Shown here piece by piece: positions 22,474 through 32,925 of a stretch of 42,799 nucleotides of DNA. Positions within the stretch are counted from its first letter, which is position 1, and each line of letters begins with the position of its first letter. A program made the position numbers and the translations under genes. Location: the IMG/VR virus record IMGVR_UViG_3300009428_000016, positions 1-42,799 of that record. The stretch is one strand, 5' to 3'. This DNA comes from a virus. The notes under the pieces were generated by a model. The model ran no database searches and was not told the origin of the DNA. It worked only from the letters and a program-made list of their open reading frames with translations.

Positions 22474-24513
22474 CTAACCACCACGGTCACTAGGATCGGC
22501 TATAGCTGCTAGCCAGCGACCAGGCGATGCTCCAAATAACCAACCAGCATTCGATGCAACACTTGCCCATTTAGCAGGTGAGCGCCATTGTTGGAAGTCT
22601 AGCATTGACTTGTGGAAGTTCTTCTTCAGACGCTTAGTTGTATAGATCTGATCTACTAAATCTAACGAACCCATGATTGCCATCAAATCAGTAAATTGAT
22701 TTTCATCTGATAATAGATATTTAGATATACCACCTGGAAGTAGAGTATCTAATGGATTGAAACCAGCAGTTAAAGGCATGTGAGTAATTGATGTTAAATC
22801 TAATAGCGTAAATTCAATATCAATACCTAGTGGTTCACTGTCTTTAGTGTAACCGATATTACCAGTACCTAATGTCATAGTGAATGAATCAATTATGCCC
22901 AGTCTAGATTGTGCTCTACCTTTACAGTAGTATTCACAAATGAATGGACCTGTGTATGATTGGAAACCAGTTGATCTAGGAATAGCACCCGCCATTACTG
23001 AGATAGCAGGAATGAATAAGTTCTGCAGTCTTGATACTGGATCAGATGACCATGAACGACATTCCATCTTAGCACTTATCTTAGGCGCATTTGTTATTGT
23101 CTCTTCCCAGTACTTAGGGATGTCCACTAACGCATTGCCCATAAGAGCAGCTAGACCGCTCACACCGACACTTTCAGCAACGCCGCTAAGCAATGCCCCT
23201 ACCGAGCTAGTAACGGCTCCTATAGCGTCTCCTACGAACCCACCAATTAACTGACCATCTGATAGATTGAAACGAATGTCTTTAGCACCCGATGACATAC
23301 CGTTAATCATACCGGCTACACCAGATTCTTTAACCGTACTATTAGCAGAGAAACTTGTAGAGCCAGGCTTATCAATTCTAAACGATACAAACTGACCACC
23401 ATCATTACTTTCTGCTTCTAGCGAAGTAAAGAACTTAGACCACCAGCCTTCATCTTCACCGTAGAGATCAGAGGCTGTTTCAGCAGGTTGATTAGCAATG
23501 TTAGTTTCAACATCGTTTGCGAACTTAGCTTCCTCATTTGGGTCTTCGGTTTCCTTTTCCTGTAATGGTTTATACGCATCGAGAGAGAACCAATCGTCAA
23601 TGTACGTTCCCATATCACGCCCTTCGGCGATAACTGGATCATTAGGATGTCCGGTTTCTTTATAGACTCTACTTACAGCAGCAATTGCTTCATCAGCTGT
23701 TTTAGATTCATCGAGGCTCTTCTTCAATAGCTCATGGCGTTTATTAGCAAGACGTTGATAACGAGTGGTTACGTTATAGATATCGATGCTGCCATTTGAA
23801 TTATAGATGTCAGGTAATAGTTTACGGTAAGCTGCTTTATCATCATCACCAAAACCTTCTTGTTCTTTATATCCCTCAGTACGTTCTGAGTTAGCCATAC
23901 CTGCTACGTTACCCATATTTGACATCAAGCTATTTAGAACACTTGAGCGAGCATCGTTGTAGATATGCATTGCAGGTTTCAGATAGAAGTATTTAGTAGA
24001 AGGCATGTCTGCTAAGAATCTAAGCGTCTGTGCTATTAGAATATAAGGTAATATTCTAAAGGTTGCTACAGTCCCTATGATTCTACCAATAGAACGTGCT
24101 ATTTGATTACTACGTCCTTTATTGGCTAACTGTGCGGCTGTTGGGTCATAGAAGTTACCAAAGAACCGAGTCATGCTGTTATAGGTTGGAATACCGAAAC
24201 GCATATGCATGATAACTTGAGTATCATCGAAACGTTCGCTATAGTCACGTCCCATACCGCTAGTTGCACCCAAGAAACTATATTTAGTTGTAGGGTCATC
24301 TACATATCGTTCTTCATTTAAATCAGCAAAGCCTGTAAACTGAGGCAGTGGATTTATTGCTTTATTGCCACCAAGTGTAGTGTCTCCAAATTTGAATAGA
24401 CCAGACGGTAGCTTTCTAAATTTATCTACGCTTGTATCGAATGAGTCCGGTGGAAGAAGAAACGCACTTCTCACCCAACTACTGACAGATGCATCGCTTA
24501 GTACTTCGTACAT
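22474..24513 (-). CDS. Large virion structural protein, possibly baseplate
   Basis: I chose the ATG at 24513 because ATGGAG lies six bases upstream. The frame opens ten codons earlier, but there the sequence runs from a terminator. The 679-residue protein has a hydrophobic helical patch (about 145-165) and an acidic, probably disordered middle (about 310-360). A Gly/Ala/Val-rich helix follows (about 430-465), then a C-terminal beta-rich domain (about 500-600) containing SFTMTLGTGNIGY and GIDIEFTLLDL, which recalls tail-tube or baseplate folds. It follows the giant protein gene on the same strand, separated by one hairpin, and both belong to the late virion block. The exact position in the particle is inferred. 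Confidence 0.6.
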   Translation of the reverse strand: MYEVLSDASVSSWVRSAFLLPPDSFDTSVDKFRKLPSGLFKFGDTTLGGNKAINPLPQFTGFADLNEERYVDDPTTKYSFLGATSGMGRDYSERFDDTQVIMHMRFGIPTYNSMTRFFGNFYDPTAAQLANKGRSNQIARSIGRIIGTVATFRILPYILIAQTLRFLADMPSTKYFYLKPAMHIYNDARSSVLNSLMSNMGNVAGMANSERTEGYKEQEGFGDDDKAAYRKLLPDIYNSNGSIDIYNVTTRYQRLANKRHELLKKSLDESKTADEAIAAVSRVYKETGHPNDPVIAEGRDMGTYIDDWFSLDAYKPLQEKETEDPNEEAKFANDVETNIANQPAETASDLYGEDEGWWSKFFTSLEAESNDGGQFVSFRIDKPGSTSFSANSTVKESGVAGMINGMSSGAKDIRFNLSDGQLIGGFVGDAIGAVTSSVGALLSGVAESVGVSGLAALMGNALVDIPKYWEETITNAPKISAKMECRSWSSDPVSRLQNLFIPAISVMAGAIPRSTGFQSYTGPFICEYYCKGRAQSRLGIIDSFTMTLGTGNIGYTKDSEPLGIDIEFTLLDLTSITHMPLTAGFNPLDTLLPGGISKYLLSDENQFTDLMAIMGSLDLVDQIYTTKRLKKNFHKSMLDFQQWRSPAKWASVASNAGWLFGASPGRWLAAIADPSDRGG

Positions 24514-24552
24514 AGACACTCCATTAATAAAAAAAATCTTCATTACATAAAA

Positions 24553-24580
24553 TGCGCAGCTAGGATTAACTAGCTGCGCA
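24553..24580. terminator. Hairpin between tandem minus-strand virion genes
   Basis: An 11-bp stem, TGCGCAGCTAG/CTAGCTGCGCA, with a six-base loop. On the minus strand, the relevant one, it is followed by TTTTATGTAATG; on the plus strand by TTATGTTTAT. It shows the TTATG signature although the neighbouring genes are tandem, not convergent. Confidence 0.7.
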
Positions 24581-24586
24581 TTATGT

Positions 24587-27500
24587 TTATATACTCCGTC
24601 TCATTGATATCTTTCCAGTATCGAGTGGGGCGGATGTTTCAGGTTTCTTAAAAGATTCCTGCTGGCCCGTAGAGGCCGATTGATTACCAGTAGGATTCAC
24701 TGTTGCTTGAGGGGCTGTATTATTAACCTTACCGTTTTGCTTTATAAGGTCTTTTAGTAGAGCAACACTTTGTTTGTGATAGCTATTACTCTCAGCTAGT
24801 AGTGAGTTGGCACGTTTAAGCTCTGTAACGGCTTGTAACGAACTCTGGCTACTGTCAGCAGCGTATTGGGTTTGTGCTTTCGCACGTTGTTCAGCGGCTC
24901 TCTTAGACGCTCTCTCGACTAACTCTTTCTGTTCTTTAGTATCGACAACATCAGACTTTTCATCTTGATATTTAGACTTGTTAACAACATTAGCAGTATC
25001 GGCCACGTAAGAACTAGAAGACGATTTCTTAACAGCAGGAGTTGTGGAAGCTTTCACTTCATCTAGTCTGCTAGATAATCCAGAAAAGAATTCCTTCTTA
25101 GTCATCTTCGCAGAGAGTCTATCTTTATCAGCTGTGGTTTTAGGCTTAATGAATTCAGATACATTGGCATCGTCATCTGCTTGTATTAAGCGGATTGTTT
25201 CCTCAGTACCGTACATCATAGCCGATAGATTTTCTTGAGAGGTTGGTTCTCTTCCTAAGATAGAACGCATTCTAGCAATTGACACCTTAAGGAACTCAGC
25301 CACCGCAATGGTTGCATGTTGAGGATTCTTAATGTCTGGCTTATCGATACTGTATCGTTCAGCATGCTTATCCATTAGTTTCCTAAAGGTAGCAGCATCC
25401 ATTAGATACATACCCGACCTAGCACCTACTCGTTTGTTAGGATTGAAGTTAGTAGCTAGTTTAGCAAGTCCTAGTATTGGATCAGGCTCAATGCCTACTA
25501 ACATGGCTACTGACATTACCATCTTGCCATATTCGCCCATTGTAGCACGAAGCGGTTTATAGATAGCACTTGCATCAGCATCACCTACAGATGAAATCTT
25601 AGCATTGATTTCTTTCTCAGAGATACTAGCAACTGGATTAACTTCTGTAGGAGCACCAGAACTAGGAACGTAGCTAGTAGTCTGACCCGAATTTCCACGA
25701 GCCTTCATCTTATCTATTTTCTTCTGCACCCTACGTAAAGTTGGATTGTCACTGTTACGTCTACGCTCGGCTGCCTGTTTTGCAAACTCCTCACCGGTCA
25801 TCGGTTTATCAGATGTGCCTTGTATAGGAGTGACACTCGCTGGTTTATCTGGATCAGCAACCTTAGCTACTTCTCCCCGAGCTTTCATTGCATCGGCTTG
25901 TTTCTGTGCTTTGCGTACAGCAGGGTTATCGCTATTGCGTCGTCGTTCGGCAGCCTGATCTGCAAACTGAGCAGCTGTTGATTGAGTAGCTTTAGGATTA
26001 GGAACATCCTTCATTGTTTTAAGTTGTTCATCGGTTGGATTGAGTGCTGGATCTTTAGGATCTAAAGTGGCTTGCTCATTATCTTTCATCTCAATGACTG
26101 AACGCATATGTTGATCATATTTACGTTGCAGTGAAGGGTTGTCAAAATGTTTACGGACAATGTCGGTACCTTTAAAGTATTCAACGCCGTCTTTAACATC
26201 AAACTTCTCTTCAGCTGGACTATCGTTAGCAGCCTTCGCCACCGTTCCTTGCATCATTAACATGTTAGCTTTATTGTCGTTAGCTTTACGTGCATCTTTC
26301 ATTACAGCTTGACCGTACTTAGCACTGTAACCGTCATCTGGTAGATCGTAGGTCTTCTGAGGGTTCTTAGAAGGCTGTCCATTACGCATGTTAATCATAC
26401 GTTTCTCAGCAGACTTATCTCTAGGCGTGTGTTTCTCAACAACTAAAGCAAGTGCTTCTTCGATAGGTTCCATTCGACCATCCATCACTATATCAGAATC
26501 CCCAAACGGAGAAGACGTGACTGTATATGGACTAGGTTCAGTTCTTATCATTGAAGCTTTTGCAAATTTAATCTTATCTTCTTCTTTAAGATCTTTATCT
26601 ACTGTCATTAGGTTAGATGAATTAGCCATTGTTTTCAATAGATACATGTTCTTCAAAAAGACTGGTTTAAAACGTTCACTGAACCACTTGTTAAACATCT
26701 TAACCTTCTGTTTATTTTTAATATCAAACTCAAAGATTTCAGGTATTTGCTCAAACGGTACTTTACCAGATATAGATGCAGACTCTCCAGAGATAGAAAC
26801 ATTCTTAGAAAGGATTTGCTCAAACTTACCTATGGTTTGAATTAAATCATAGTCTAAGTCTGGTACACCGTACTGAGCCATCCGCAGTTCAGTTAAAGGA
26901 TCTAACAGTTCTGAGAAGTAGCTATAAGTAAAGTAACTAACAGCCCCAACCGCAGCAACCGTCAAGACAACAGGAGAGAACACAACTGCGGCTACTGTAC
27001 CAGCAGCCGCAGCAGTTGCTGCCGCAGCAGTAGCAACACCACTTGCAATGGCAGGAGCAGCCGCCACAGCCGCCGTAGCCACATAAGGTATTGCTCTAGC
27101 CCCCATTGCCAAAGCTCTAGCAGTTAAAGACTTCTTACCACCACCTAGGAACATATTAGCGACACTGGAACCGGTTAAGAAATTAAGTACAGTTGTTAAC
27201 ACTGACCCTATTCCCATTATACCACCAACCACTTTACTTAACATGCCAAACGTACCGCTCATTAGTCCTAATACTTTCTTGGAGAATGACCCTCCTTTAC
27301 GATTAGCCTTAGCCGCCTTATCTTCCCTTGCCTCTTTACGCTTAGCTTCTTTCTTAGCTTTACGTTCTTTCATGATATTGACAAAAGAACCTACTCGGTC
27401 TTTCATGTCACTGGCTTCGTTCTTAAGTTTATCTTTGAAGCTAGGACGTTTCTTGCTCTTGTCCTTTTCTTCTTTGTTTCTAAACTTCTTGAACTTACCA

Positions 27501-30500
27501 AATAGCGTATCCATGTAGCCATTCATTTTAGCAGCAAAGCCTTCTTTAGCTCCTTTGGCTTTATCTTTAAGAGCGTCTTTCTTTTGCTTCAACTTCTCTT
27601 TAAGATCTTTACCTCTAGAACTTGCTTTGTCTTTAAGCTCAGATGCTTTATCTTTCGCTTTATTGTATTTCTCATCGACACCAGAACGTTCACGGTAATC
27701 TTTTGCTTTGTCTTTGGCTTTATCTATCTTGCCATCAACATCGTATTTATTACGTAACTCATCTGCTTTAGATTTGATCTTATCTTTAGCAGTCTTACCA
27801 CTAAAGGCATTGTACTTGTCTTTAACTTTATCCAGTAAACCAGAACCCATTGAAGTAGCTGAACTGAAAGCTGCTTTAGCACCGTTAACGATACCACCAG
27901 ACGCTTGAGCCAATTCTTCTTCTTTAACATCGAGTCCTTTATAGGCAAAGTATTTTAATAAGAGTGCATAGATACGTTTAGTTATACTTCCCGTACCAAT
28001 TCCAAATGAACGTTTCTCACCGTTGCCGTCAGTGCCGAATCCAGGTATCTTAGATGTTAACCATCCTAAACTTCCTTTGATTGCATCGGCTGCTGTACCA
28101 GCGCCCTTCTTAACGAGGTCAAAGGCTTTCTTGCCACCATTTAATACTAAGCCAGCACCTTTACCTATAAGTCCAATGGCGCTCGCTATAACGCTCTTAG
28201 GCAACCCTATCTTTTTACCGTCAATAGTAACAAGGTTCTTTAATTCCTCAGCATTAATTACAATGCTCTTACCTTCGTATATAGGACCGGTTAAATGTTT
28301 CTTGTGAGTGACCGTAACCCCAGCAGAGTTAACGTACGCTCCATTATTCATTTTAACAACTCTAAGACGAGGTTCACTTTCCCCTTTCACGTAAACGTCT
28401 GGTAGTTTAGTGAAGAAGTCTTTAGCTTTGTTATAGGCTTTATCTATCCCTAGCATCTTAAATGGATTGACTAAGTTAAATGGTTTTTTGATTAACCCTA
28501 AAAGGAAATCTTTACCTGCTTTAAAGTTTATCTTTTTACCAGCGAAACTATAAAGGCCATCTCTCCATTGTTCAGGACTGATAGCGTAGTTACCAGCTAA
28601 GTCTTTTATCGGTCCCTTTATTTGAGACATCTTGGTAATTATCTTACCCGTAATAGCATCTTTATATTCACCAGCTTCTAATTTAGCTTTAGTGATTAAA
28701 GGATTGATCTTATTGGTAGCTGAGTAGAGATCTATATTTTTAAGACCTAGAACAGTATCTTTAATAGCCCCGCCAGCTCTACGTGCTAGACCAGCTGCAA
28801 AGGTTAATGGTTTAAGTGTATTGCCAAATACTTTCTTACCGATGTCCCATGGCTTCTTAATGATGGTGTTAAACGCACCTTTACCAAGACCTTTAAGTTT
28901 ACCGTATTTACCTTTAAGGTAATTCTTAGCTCTGGTTCGTTTACCTTCTTTAGGCGTACCGTCATTGTCACCGTAGGCAAACATATCGGGTAGATCAATT
29001 AAGAGTTCTTTTATCTCACTTAACAGATCAACTTGCTTAGACGCATGTTCTTGGCTTGAGAACTTGCCTTCAATCATTTCTAACTGATCATAGTCGATGG
29101 CTAATTCACCGCCTGTTCTACCTTGTAAAGATTCAATCAATTGATCAATACTTTGAATTAGTTCACCTGCTTCAATGGTAGTGGAAATAGAATCACCAGC
29201 GCCACTTGCGCTATCTGGACCGACTGGAGGATTCCAAGGTTTACCTGGTTCTTTATCAGACGGGTCGTAAGGCTTTTCTGCTGCTGCTTTATCTTTACCG
29301 TGCTGACGATAGCGTTCAAAGATATACTCTTCATTGACATGATCATCACCATCTCGGTCAACAGTAACACCACTGCGTCTGAGAGCTTCTCTATTAGCTG
29401 TGTTAGCGTAAAGATTAGCTGTCTCATAAGTGTTAGGCATTGCTTCACGCAAACGTCTTAGATCACGATTGGCTTCTACTTGAGCAAAAGAGCCTTTAAC
29501 ATTTTCATCGCCTATTGTTCCATCCATCTCAAGTTCGAGTTTGGCATGAACAGCATCGGCAAATCGATCGTACTCTTCCATTGATAGTTTAGACTTATCT
29601 AGATAGTCACCATCAATTAGTTTCTTAGTGTTGAAGTCAGTATCAGTACGAGCAAACCGAAGAAACATCTCTTCTATTTTATCTGCTATATCATCAACTG
29701 AACCATCTGTAACAACAGACAGTAGATTTTTATTGATGTCTTTCAATGCGTCGAGTTCAGTGTCTCTAACTGCATCGCCTTCTATTCTAGCTGAGAGGTC
29801 AGTTGTCTGTACAAACTTATTACCAGCATGATCAAAAGTAACTGAGTCTTCTTCCGTACCGCTTACGCTATGCCATATTTTAGATAACCAACCAGGTATT
29901 ACTTCAATGATTGATTTACGAGTAAGGTTGTCAAAGTCAGCATGGTCGGTTGAGTTAGCTATTTGATCATAACCTACTCTAGACTCACGTCTATTCCTAA
30001 GGGCTTCTAAAGCAGTCTCTTGCAACATACTAGAAATGTTACCAGTATACGTCTTAGACTCTAAATGCTCACGTAGCATCTTGTCGTAGTTCTCACTACC
30101 GTTTAGAAGCTTATTGCCAAGCGTTGCAATCTTTTTATTCTTAGCCATATGAGGAGCTAAGAACTTACCCATCTTCTCACCTAACCAGCGAGTTAATGAT
30201 TCAGAACCCATCTGAGCACCGAGTTCAGTTTTACTGATACCCATCTCTTCAAGGTCAACGCCCTCTAACATATCGCCTGCAAATGAAGCAGTGGCTACAG
30301 CGTCTTTAAACTCAGCTACCTTCTCTTTAACTCGTTTACCTAGAATGTCCCCAAATGTATTGAGGAAGTCTTTAGCCATTGGAGCGAACTTATCTTGTGC
30401 TTTACCGATAAGTTTCTCTTTGGTTAACTGCATTGCTAGTTCACTGTTTTGTATTTTAACAGCTTCTGGCAAACCAGTGTTCTTAACCAAAGAGCGGAAG

Positions 30501-31219
30501 TGAGTAAGTGTTTCTTCCTGAGTTAGTTTAAATAGTTCGTAATGGTCTTTAGCTACAAAGAAATGCTTGTATTTTAATTCAAGTGTTTTACGTTGCCATT
30601 GCATCGTAACGTTATCTTGATACGCATTGTGTTTAGCCAATTCGTTACGTATACCCTGAGAGATCTCAGTATTGGTTTCGTGACGTTTAGACTCAACAAC
30701 TTTGTACATCATGTCCTGAGCTTGATCTTCTTTCTTCTCTTGTGCTTGCGCTTCGAAAATAGGAGCTAGTTCAGACGCTATACCTTGATTGCGAATTTCA
30801 TCTTTGGTCATTTCAGCAGAGTTGGTTTTCTCTTCTTTTAGAATCTCTTCTAACTTTTTAGAAACCGCATCTGGTAAAACTTTATCGAGCATTGTGGTTG
30901 CACGACGACCCATTCTTTTAAGATCAACGATGGCTGGTCTTAAATCATTTGTTACTTGATTGTATAGTCCAATACCTTTATCAGTCACGTCATTCGTTAC
31001 GTCAAAAGCTGCACCATAACCTTCTGGCAAAGCCTTACGTAAAACGTTTGCTTGAAATGAACGATCGGTTATTGTTTCTTTGAAACCGCTATATGCCCCT
31101 TTACCAAAGTCTTTTGCAACACTTCGGTTATTACTGGGCGATTCGGGATCTTGGAACGGATCATTGAAATCGAAATCATCCATTTCAAAATTATCAAAAT
31201 CATATTCTTTATTATTCAT
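24587..31219 (-). CDS. Giant tail/tape-measure-like virion protein with degenerate SLT domain
   Basis: A 2210-residue protein next to the virion RNA polymerase genes, where phiKZ has its roughly 2200-residue gp181. Order of parts: acidic N-terminus (about 1-40); long helical region (to about 700); Lys/Gly-rich repeats; Lys/Asp coiled region (about 1130-1260); a very hydrophobic Ala/Val/Gly stretch (about 1320-1440) typical of tape measures; two copies of a 60-residue repeat with AAERRRNSDNP (from about 1750); and a lytic-transglycosylase-like domain (about 1897-2010). In that domain FNPN and AMMYG match the family, but the catalytic Glu position (about 1922) is Ala in LATNFNPN. The C-terminal 190 residues are low-complexity. 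Roles as length ruler or cell-puncturing component are inferred. Confidence 0.75.
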   Translation of the reverse strand: MNNKEYDFDNFEMDDFDFNDPFQDPESPSNNRSVAKDFGKGAYSGFKETITDRSFQANVLRKALPEGYGAAFDVTNDVTDKGIGLYNQVTNDLRPAIVDLKRMGRRATTMLDKVLPDAVSKKLEEILKEEKTNSAEMTKDEIRNQGIASELAPIFEAQAQEKKEDQAQDMMYKVVESKRHETNTEISQGIRNELAKHNAYQDNVTMQWQRKTLELKYKHFFVAKDHYELFKLTQEETLTHFRSLVKNTGLPEAVKIQNSELAMQLTKEKLIGKAQDKFAPMAKDFLNTFGDILGKRVKEKVAEFKDAVATASFAGDMLEGVDLEEMGISKTELGAQMGSESLTRWLGEKMGKFLAPHMAKNKKIATLGNKLLNGSENYDKMLREHLESKTYTGNISSMLQETALEALRNRRESRVGYDQIANSTDHADFDNLTRKSIIEVIPGWLSKIWHSVSGTEEDSVTFDHAGNKFVQTTDLSARIEGDAVRDTELDALKDINKNLLSVVTDGSVDDIADKIEEMFLRFARTDTDFNTKKLIDGDYLDKSKLSMEEYDRFADAVHAKLELEMDGTIGDENVKGSFAQVEANRDLRRLREAMPNTYETANLYANTANREALRRSGVTVDRDGDDHVNEEYIFERYRQHGKDKAAAEKPYDPSDKEPGKPWNPPVGPDSASGAGDSISTTIEAGELIQSIDQLIESLQGRTGGELAIDYDQLEMIEGKFSSQEHASKQVDLLSEIKELLIDLPDMFAYGDNDGTPKEGKRTRAKNYLKGKYGKLKGLGKGAFNTIIKKPWDIGKKVFGNTLKPLTFAAGLARRAGGAIKDTVLGLKNIDLYSATNKINPLITKAKLEAGEYKDAITGKIITKMSQIKGPIKDLAGNYAISPEQWRDGLYSFAGKKINFKAGKDFLLGLIKKPFNLVNPFKMLGIDKAYNKAKDFFTKLPDVYVKGESEPRLRVVKMNNGAYVNSAGVTVTHKKHLTGPIYEGKSIVINAEELKNLVTIDGKKIGLPKSVIASAIGLIGKGAGLVLNGGKKAFDLVKKGAGTAADAIKGSLGWLTSKIPGFGTDGNGEKRSFGIGTGSITKRIYALLLKYFAYKGLDVKEEELAQASGGIVNGAKAAFSSATSMGSGLLDKVKDKYNAFSGKTAKDKIKSKADELRNKYDVDGKIDKAKDKAKDYRERSGVDEKYNKAKDKASELKDKASSRGKDLKEKLKQKKDALKDKAKGAKEGFAAKMNGYMDTLFGKFKKFRNKEEKDKSKKRPSFKDKLKNEASDMKDRVGSFVNIMKERKAKKEAKRKEAREDKAAKANRKGGSFSKKVLGLMSGTFGMLSKVVGGIMGIGSVLTTVLNFLTGSSVANMFLGGGKKSLTARALAMGARAIPYVATAAVAAAPAIASGVATAAAATAAAAGTVAAVVFSPVVLTVAAVGAVSYFTYSYFSELLDPLTELRMAQYGVPDLDYDLIQTIGKFEQILSKNVSISGESASISGKVPFEQIPEIFEFDIKNKQKVKMFNKWFSERFKPVFLKNMYLLKTMANSSNLMTVDKDLKEEDKIKFAKASMIRTEPSPYTVTSSPFGDSDIVMDGRMEPIEEALALVVEKHTPRDKSAEKRMINMRNGQPSKNPQKTYDLPDDGYSAKYGQAVMKDARKANDNKANMLMMQGTVAKAANDSPAEEKFDVKDGVEYFKGTDIVRKHFDNPSLQRKYDQHMRSVIEMKDNEQATLDPKDPALNPTDEQLKTMKDVPNPKATQSTAAQFADQAAERRRNSDNPAVRKAQKQADAMKARGEVAKVADPDKPASVTPIQGTSDKPMTGEEFAKQAAERRRNSDNPTLRRVQKKIDKMKARGNSGQTTSYVPSSGAPTEVNPVASISEKEINAKISSVGDADASAIYKPLRATMGEYGKMVMSVAMLVGIEPDPILGLAKLATNFNPNKRVGARSGMYLMDAATFRKLMDKHAERYSIDKPDIKNPQHATIAVAEFLKVSIARMRSILGREPTSQENLSAMMYGTEETIRLIQADDDANVSEFIKPKTTADKDRLSAKMTKKEFFSGLSSRLDEVKASTTPAVKKSSSSSYVADTANVVNKSKYQDEKSDVVDTKEQKELVERASKRAAEQRAKAQTQYAADSSQSSLQAVTELKRANSLLAESNSYHKQSVALLKDLIKQNGKVNNTAPQATVNPTGNQSASTGQQESFKKPETSAPLDTGKISMRRSI
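25746..25975 (-). repeat. Tandem 60-residue protein repeat within giant gene
   Basis: Two DNA segments 180 bp apart (around 25767-25790 and 25947-25970) encode FA.QAAERRRNSDNP followed by a basic helix ending MKARG. Third positions differ, so the duplication is old and kept at protein level. Confidence 0.6.
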
Positions 31220-31251
31220 AATCCAACCTATTAATTGAAGGTGAGAGTCAC

Positions 31252-32925
31252 ATGATTAAAAACTTTCAAAAAGAGCCCTTAAATTTAAAAATTTTACAAG
31301 TCAATAAGGAAGCTATTAAATTCATGACGCCTGTTACGGCTCCTGATATATTTGAAAGAGGTACCCATCATTTTCATCCAGATGGTTTATACTCTACAGA
31401 TATATTTGGACAAGTCGGTTCAGACGAAAGGAAAGAAGTATTTTCTTACATTGACCTTAAAAATGAAGTATTACATCCGCTACTGCTAGAAGCCCTAAAT
31501 GATCTAAAGAAAAATCTTTACTTAGGAATGATGGCAGGTACAGTAAAAGCAATCTGGGATGACGAAGAAAAGAACTTTGTCAAAAACGATTCTGATGCTG
31601 CACAAACGGGCTATGAGTTCTTTATGTCTAAACGAGCAGAAATTGTTCATAAGCAAACTGGTTCTGATGAACGAGCAATAAAGATTAAGTTACTTCAACT
31701 TTATGAAGAACAGTCTTTAATGCGTTATCATTTAATCATGCCTGCCGCTTATAGAGACATGGAGATAAAAGACAATCAACAACGTGTTGATAACGAAATA
31801 AATGATTTATATCGTCGTCTAATCTCAGCTACTAATGTAATGATTGCTACACAAGATAAAGCACCTTACGATGTACCTCGCTGGACTGTACAGAGAACAG
31901 CTCGTGATATATTCGATATGATCATGCGAATCCTAAAAGGTAAGCGTGGTGTGATGCAGAAGAAGTATGGTCGACGTACTACCCGTAACAGTACACGTAA
32001 CGTGGTAACGGCGATGGACCCATCTTCTCGTTATTTAAAAGACCCTAGAAACCCAACGCTTAAAGATACAAACATCAGTTTCATTCAAACTTTGTTTGGT
32101 GCGTTGCCATTTACTCTTCGGGGTCTAAAATTAAGTATCTTAGAAGAAGTGTTTCCTTCTGGCATTGAAGAAGATGATGTTTGGCTAGTTAATGCTAAAA
32201 CGATGAAACGTGAACTGGTTGAGCTAGATGCTGATACAGTAGATAAATACGCGACAACAGAAGGTCGTAAGAAACTATTGCAGCGGTTCTTTAATAAGAA
32301 GCTTCGTAATAAACCGATTAAGATATCAGGTTATTATTTAGCCCTTGTTTATGAAGATGAGACAACCTTTAAAGTAATTCAAGATATCGATGAGTTACCT
32401 GCTGGTTACGTTGCATCTAAAGTTACTCCGATGACATTAGGCGATTTATTATACATTGCCTGTTATCCTCAGTACGGTGATAAGTACGGGACAATGACTC
32501 GTTACCCTATTACCGAAGATGGTTCTGTATTTCCAACGCGTTACCGTGTAACCACCACTGTAAAAACTAGTTTAAAGCACCAATTAAATGATAACTGGGA
32601 ACCGGATGTTGAATTCTATAACTTCCCAGATAGAAGCGATCGTGCAATATGGTTAAATGCTCTATCACCTCATCTATCTAGACTTGATGGTTCTGGCGGT
32701 GACTTCGATGGCGACCAATACACTTCTCCGTTCTTATTAATGGAAGACAGTGTGAACGACATTAAACGTTATTACAATACCCGTAAAGCGTATACTCGTT
32801 TAGATGGTAGCTTCTTAGCAAGTGCTGGTAACAAGAGTAATGGACTAGTAGCATTTAACTTAACACGCGATATGCGTTTTAGTAGACATGAAGAGGAACA
32901 AGACTTTGGATACTTCGATAAGTAA
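31252..32925 (+). CDS. Virion RNA polymerase beta-prime subunit, N-terminal half
   Basis: Carries the catalytic metal-binding motif of multisubunit RNA polymerases: GGDFDGDQ with D484, D486 and D488. Upstream, KRGVMQKKYGRRTTRNSTR and VVTAMDP match the RpoC segment LLGKRVDYSGRSVIVVGP, and downstream FNLTRD matches the RpoC LYYMTRD region. At 557 residues it covers only the first 40 percent of bacterial beta-prime; the bridge helix and trigger loop must be encoded elsewhere, as in phiKZ (gp180 and gp80 from memory). No zinc-binding cysteines are seen in the N-terminus. AAGGTGAG precedes the ATG; the gene is divergent from the giant virion gene by 32 bases and overlaps the beta gene. Confidence 0.9.
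   Translation: MIKNFQKEPLNLKILQVNKEAIKFMTPVTAPDIFERGTHHFHPDGLYSTDIFGQVGSDERKEVFSYIDLKNEVLHPLLLEALNDLKKNLYLGMMAGTVKAIWDDEEKNFVKNDSDAAQTGYEFFMSKRAEIVHKQTGSDERAIKIKLLQLYEEQSLMRYHLIMPAAYRDMEIKDNQQRVDNEINDLYRRLISATNVMIATQDKAPYDVPRWTVQRTARDIFDMIMRILKGKRGVMQKKYGRRTTRNSTRNVVTAMDPSSRYLKDPRNPTLKDTNISFIQTLFGALPFTLRGLKLSILEEVFPSGIEEDDVWLVNAKTMKRELVELDADTVDKYATTEGRKKLLQRFFNKKLRNKPIKISGYYLALVYEDETTFKVIQDIDELPAGYVASKVTPMTLGDLLYIACYPQYGDKYGTMTRYPITEDGSVFPTRYRVTTTVKTSLKHQLNDNWEPDVEFYNFPDRSDRAIWLNALSPHLSRLDGSGGDFDGDQYTSPFLLMEDSVNDIKRYYNTRKAYTRLDGSFLASAGNKSNGLVAFNLTRDMRFSRHEEEQDFGYFDK

Noticed and set aside
24587-31219. Many plus-strand open frames of 60-150 codons inside the giant gene
   Set aside because: They lack ribosome binding sites and are antisense shadows of a single continuous 2210-codon frame.
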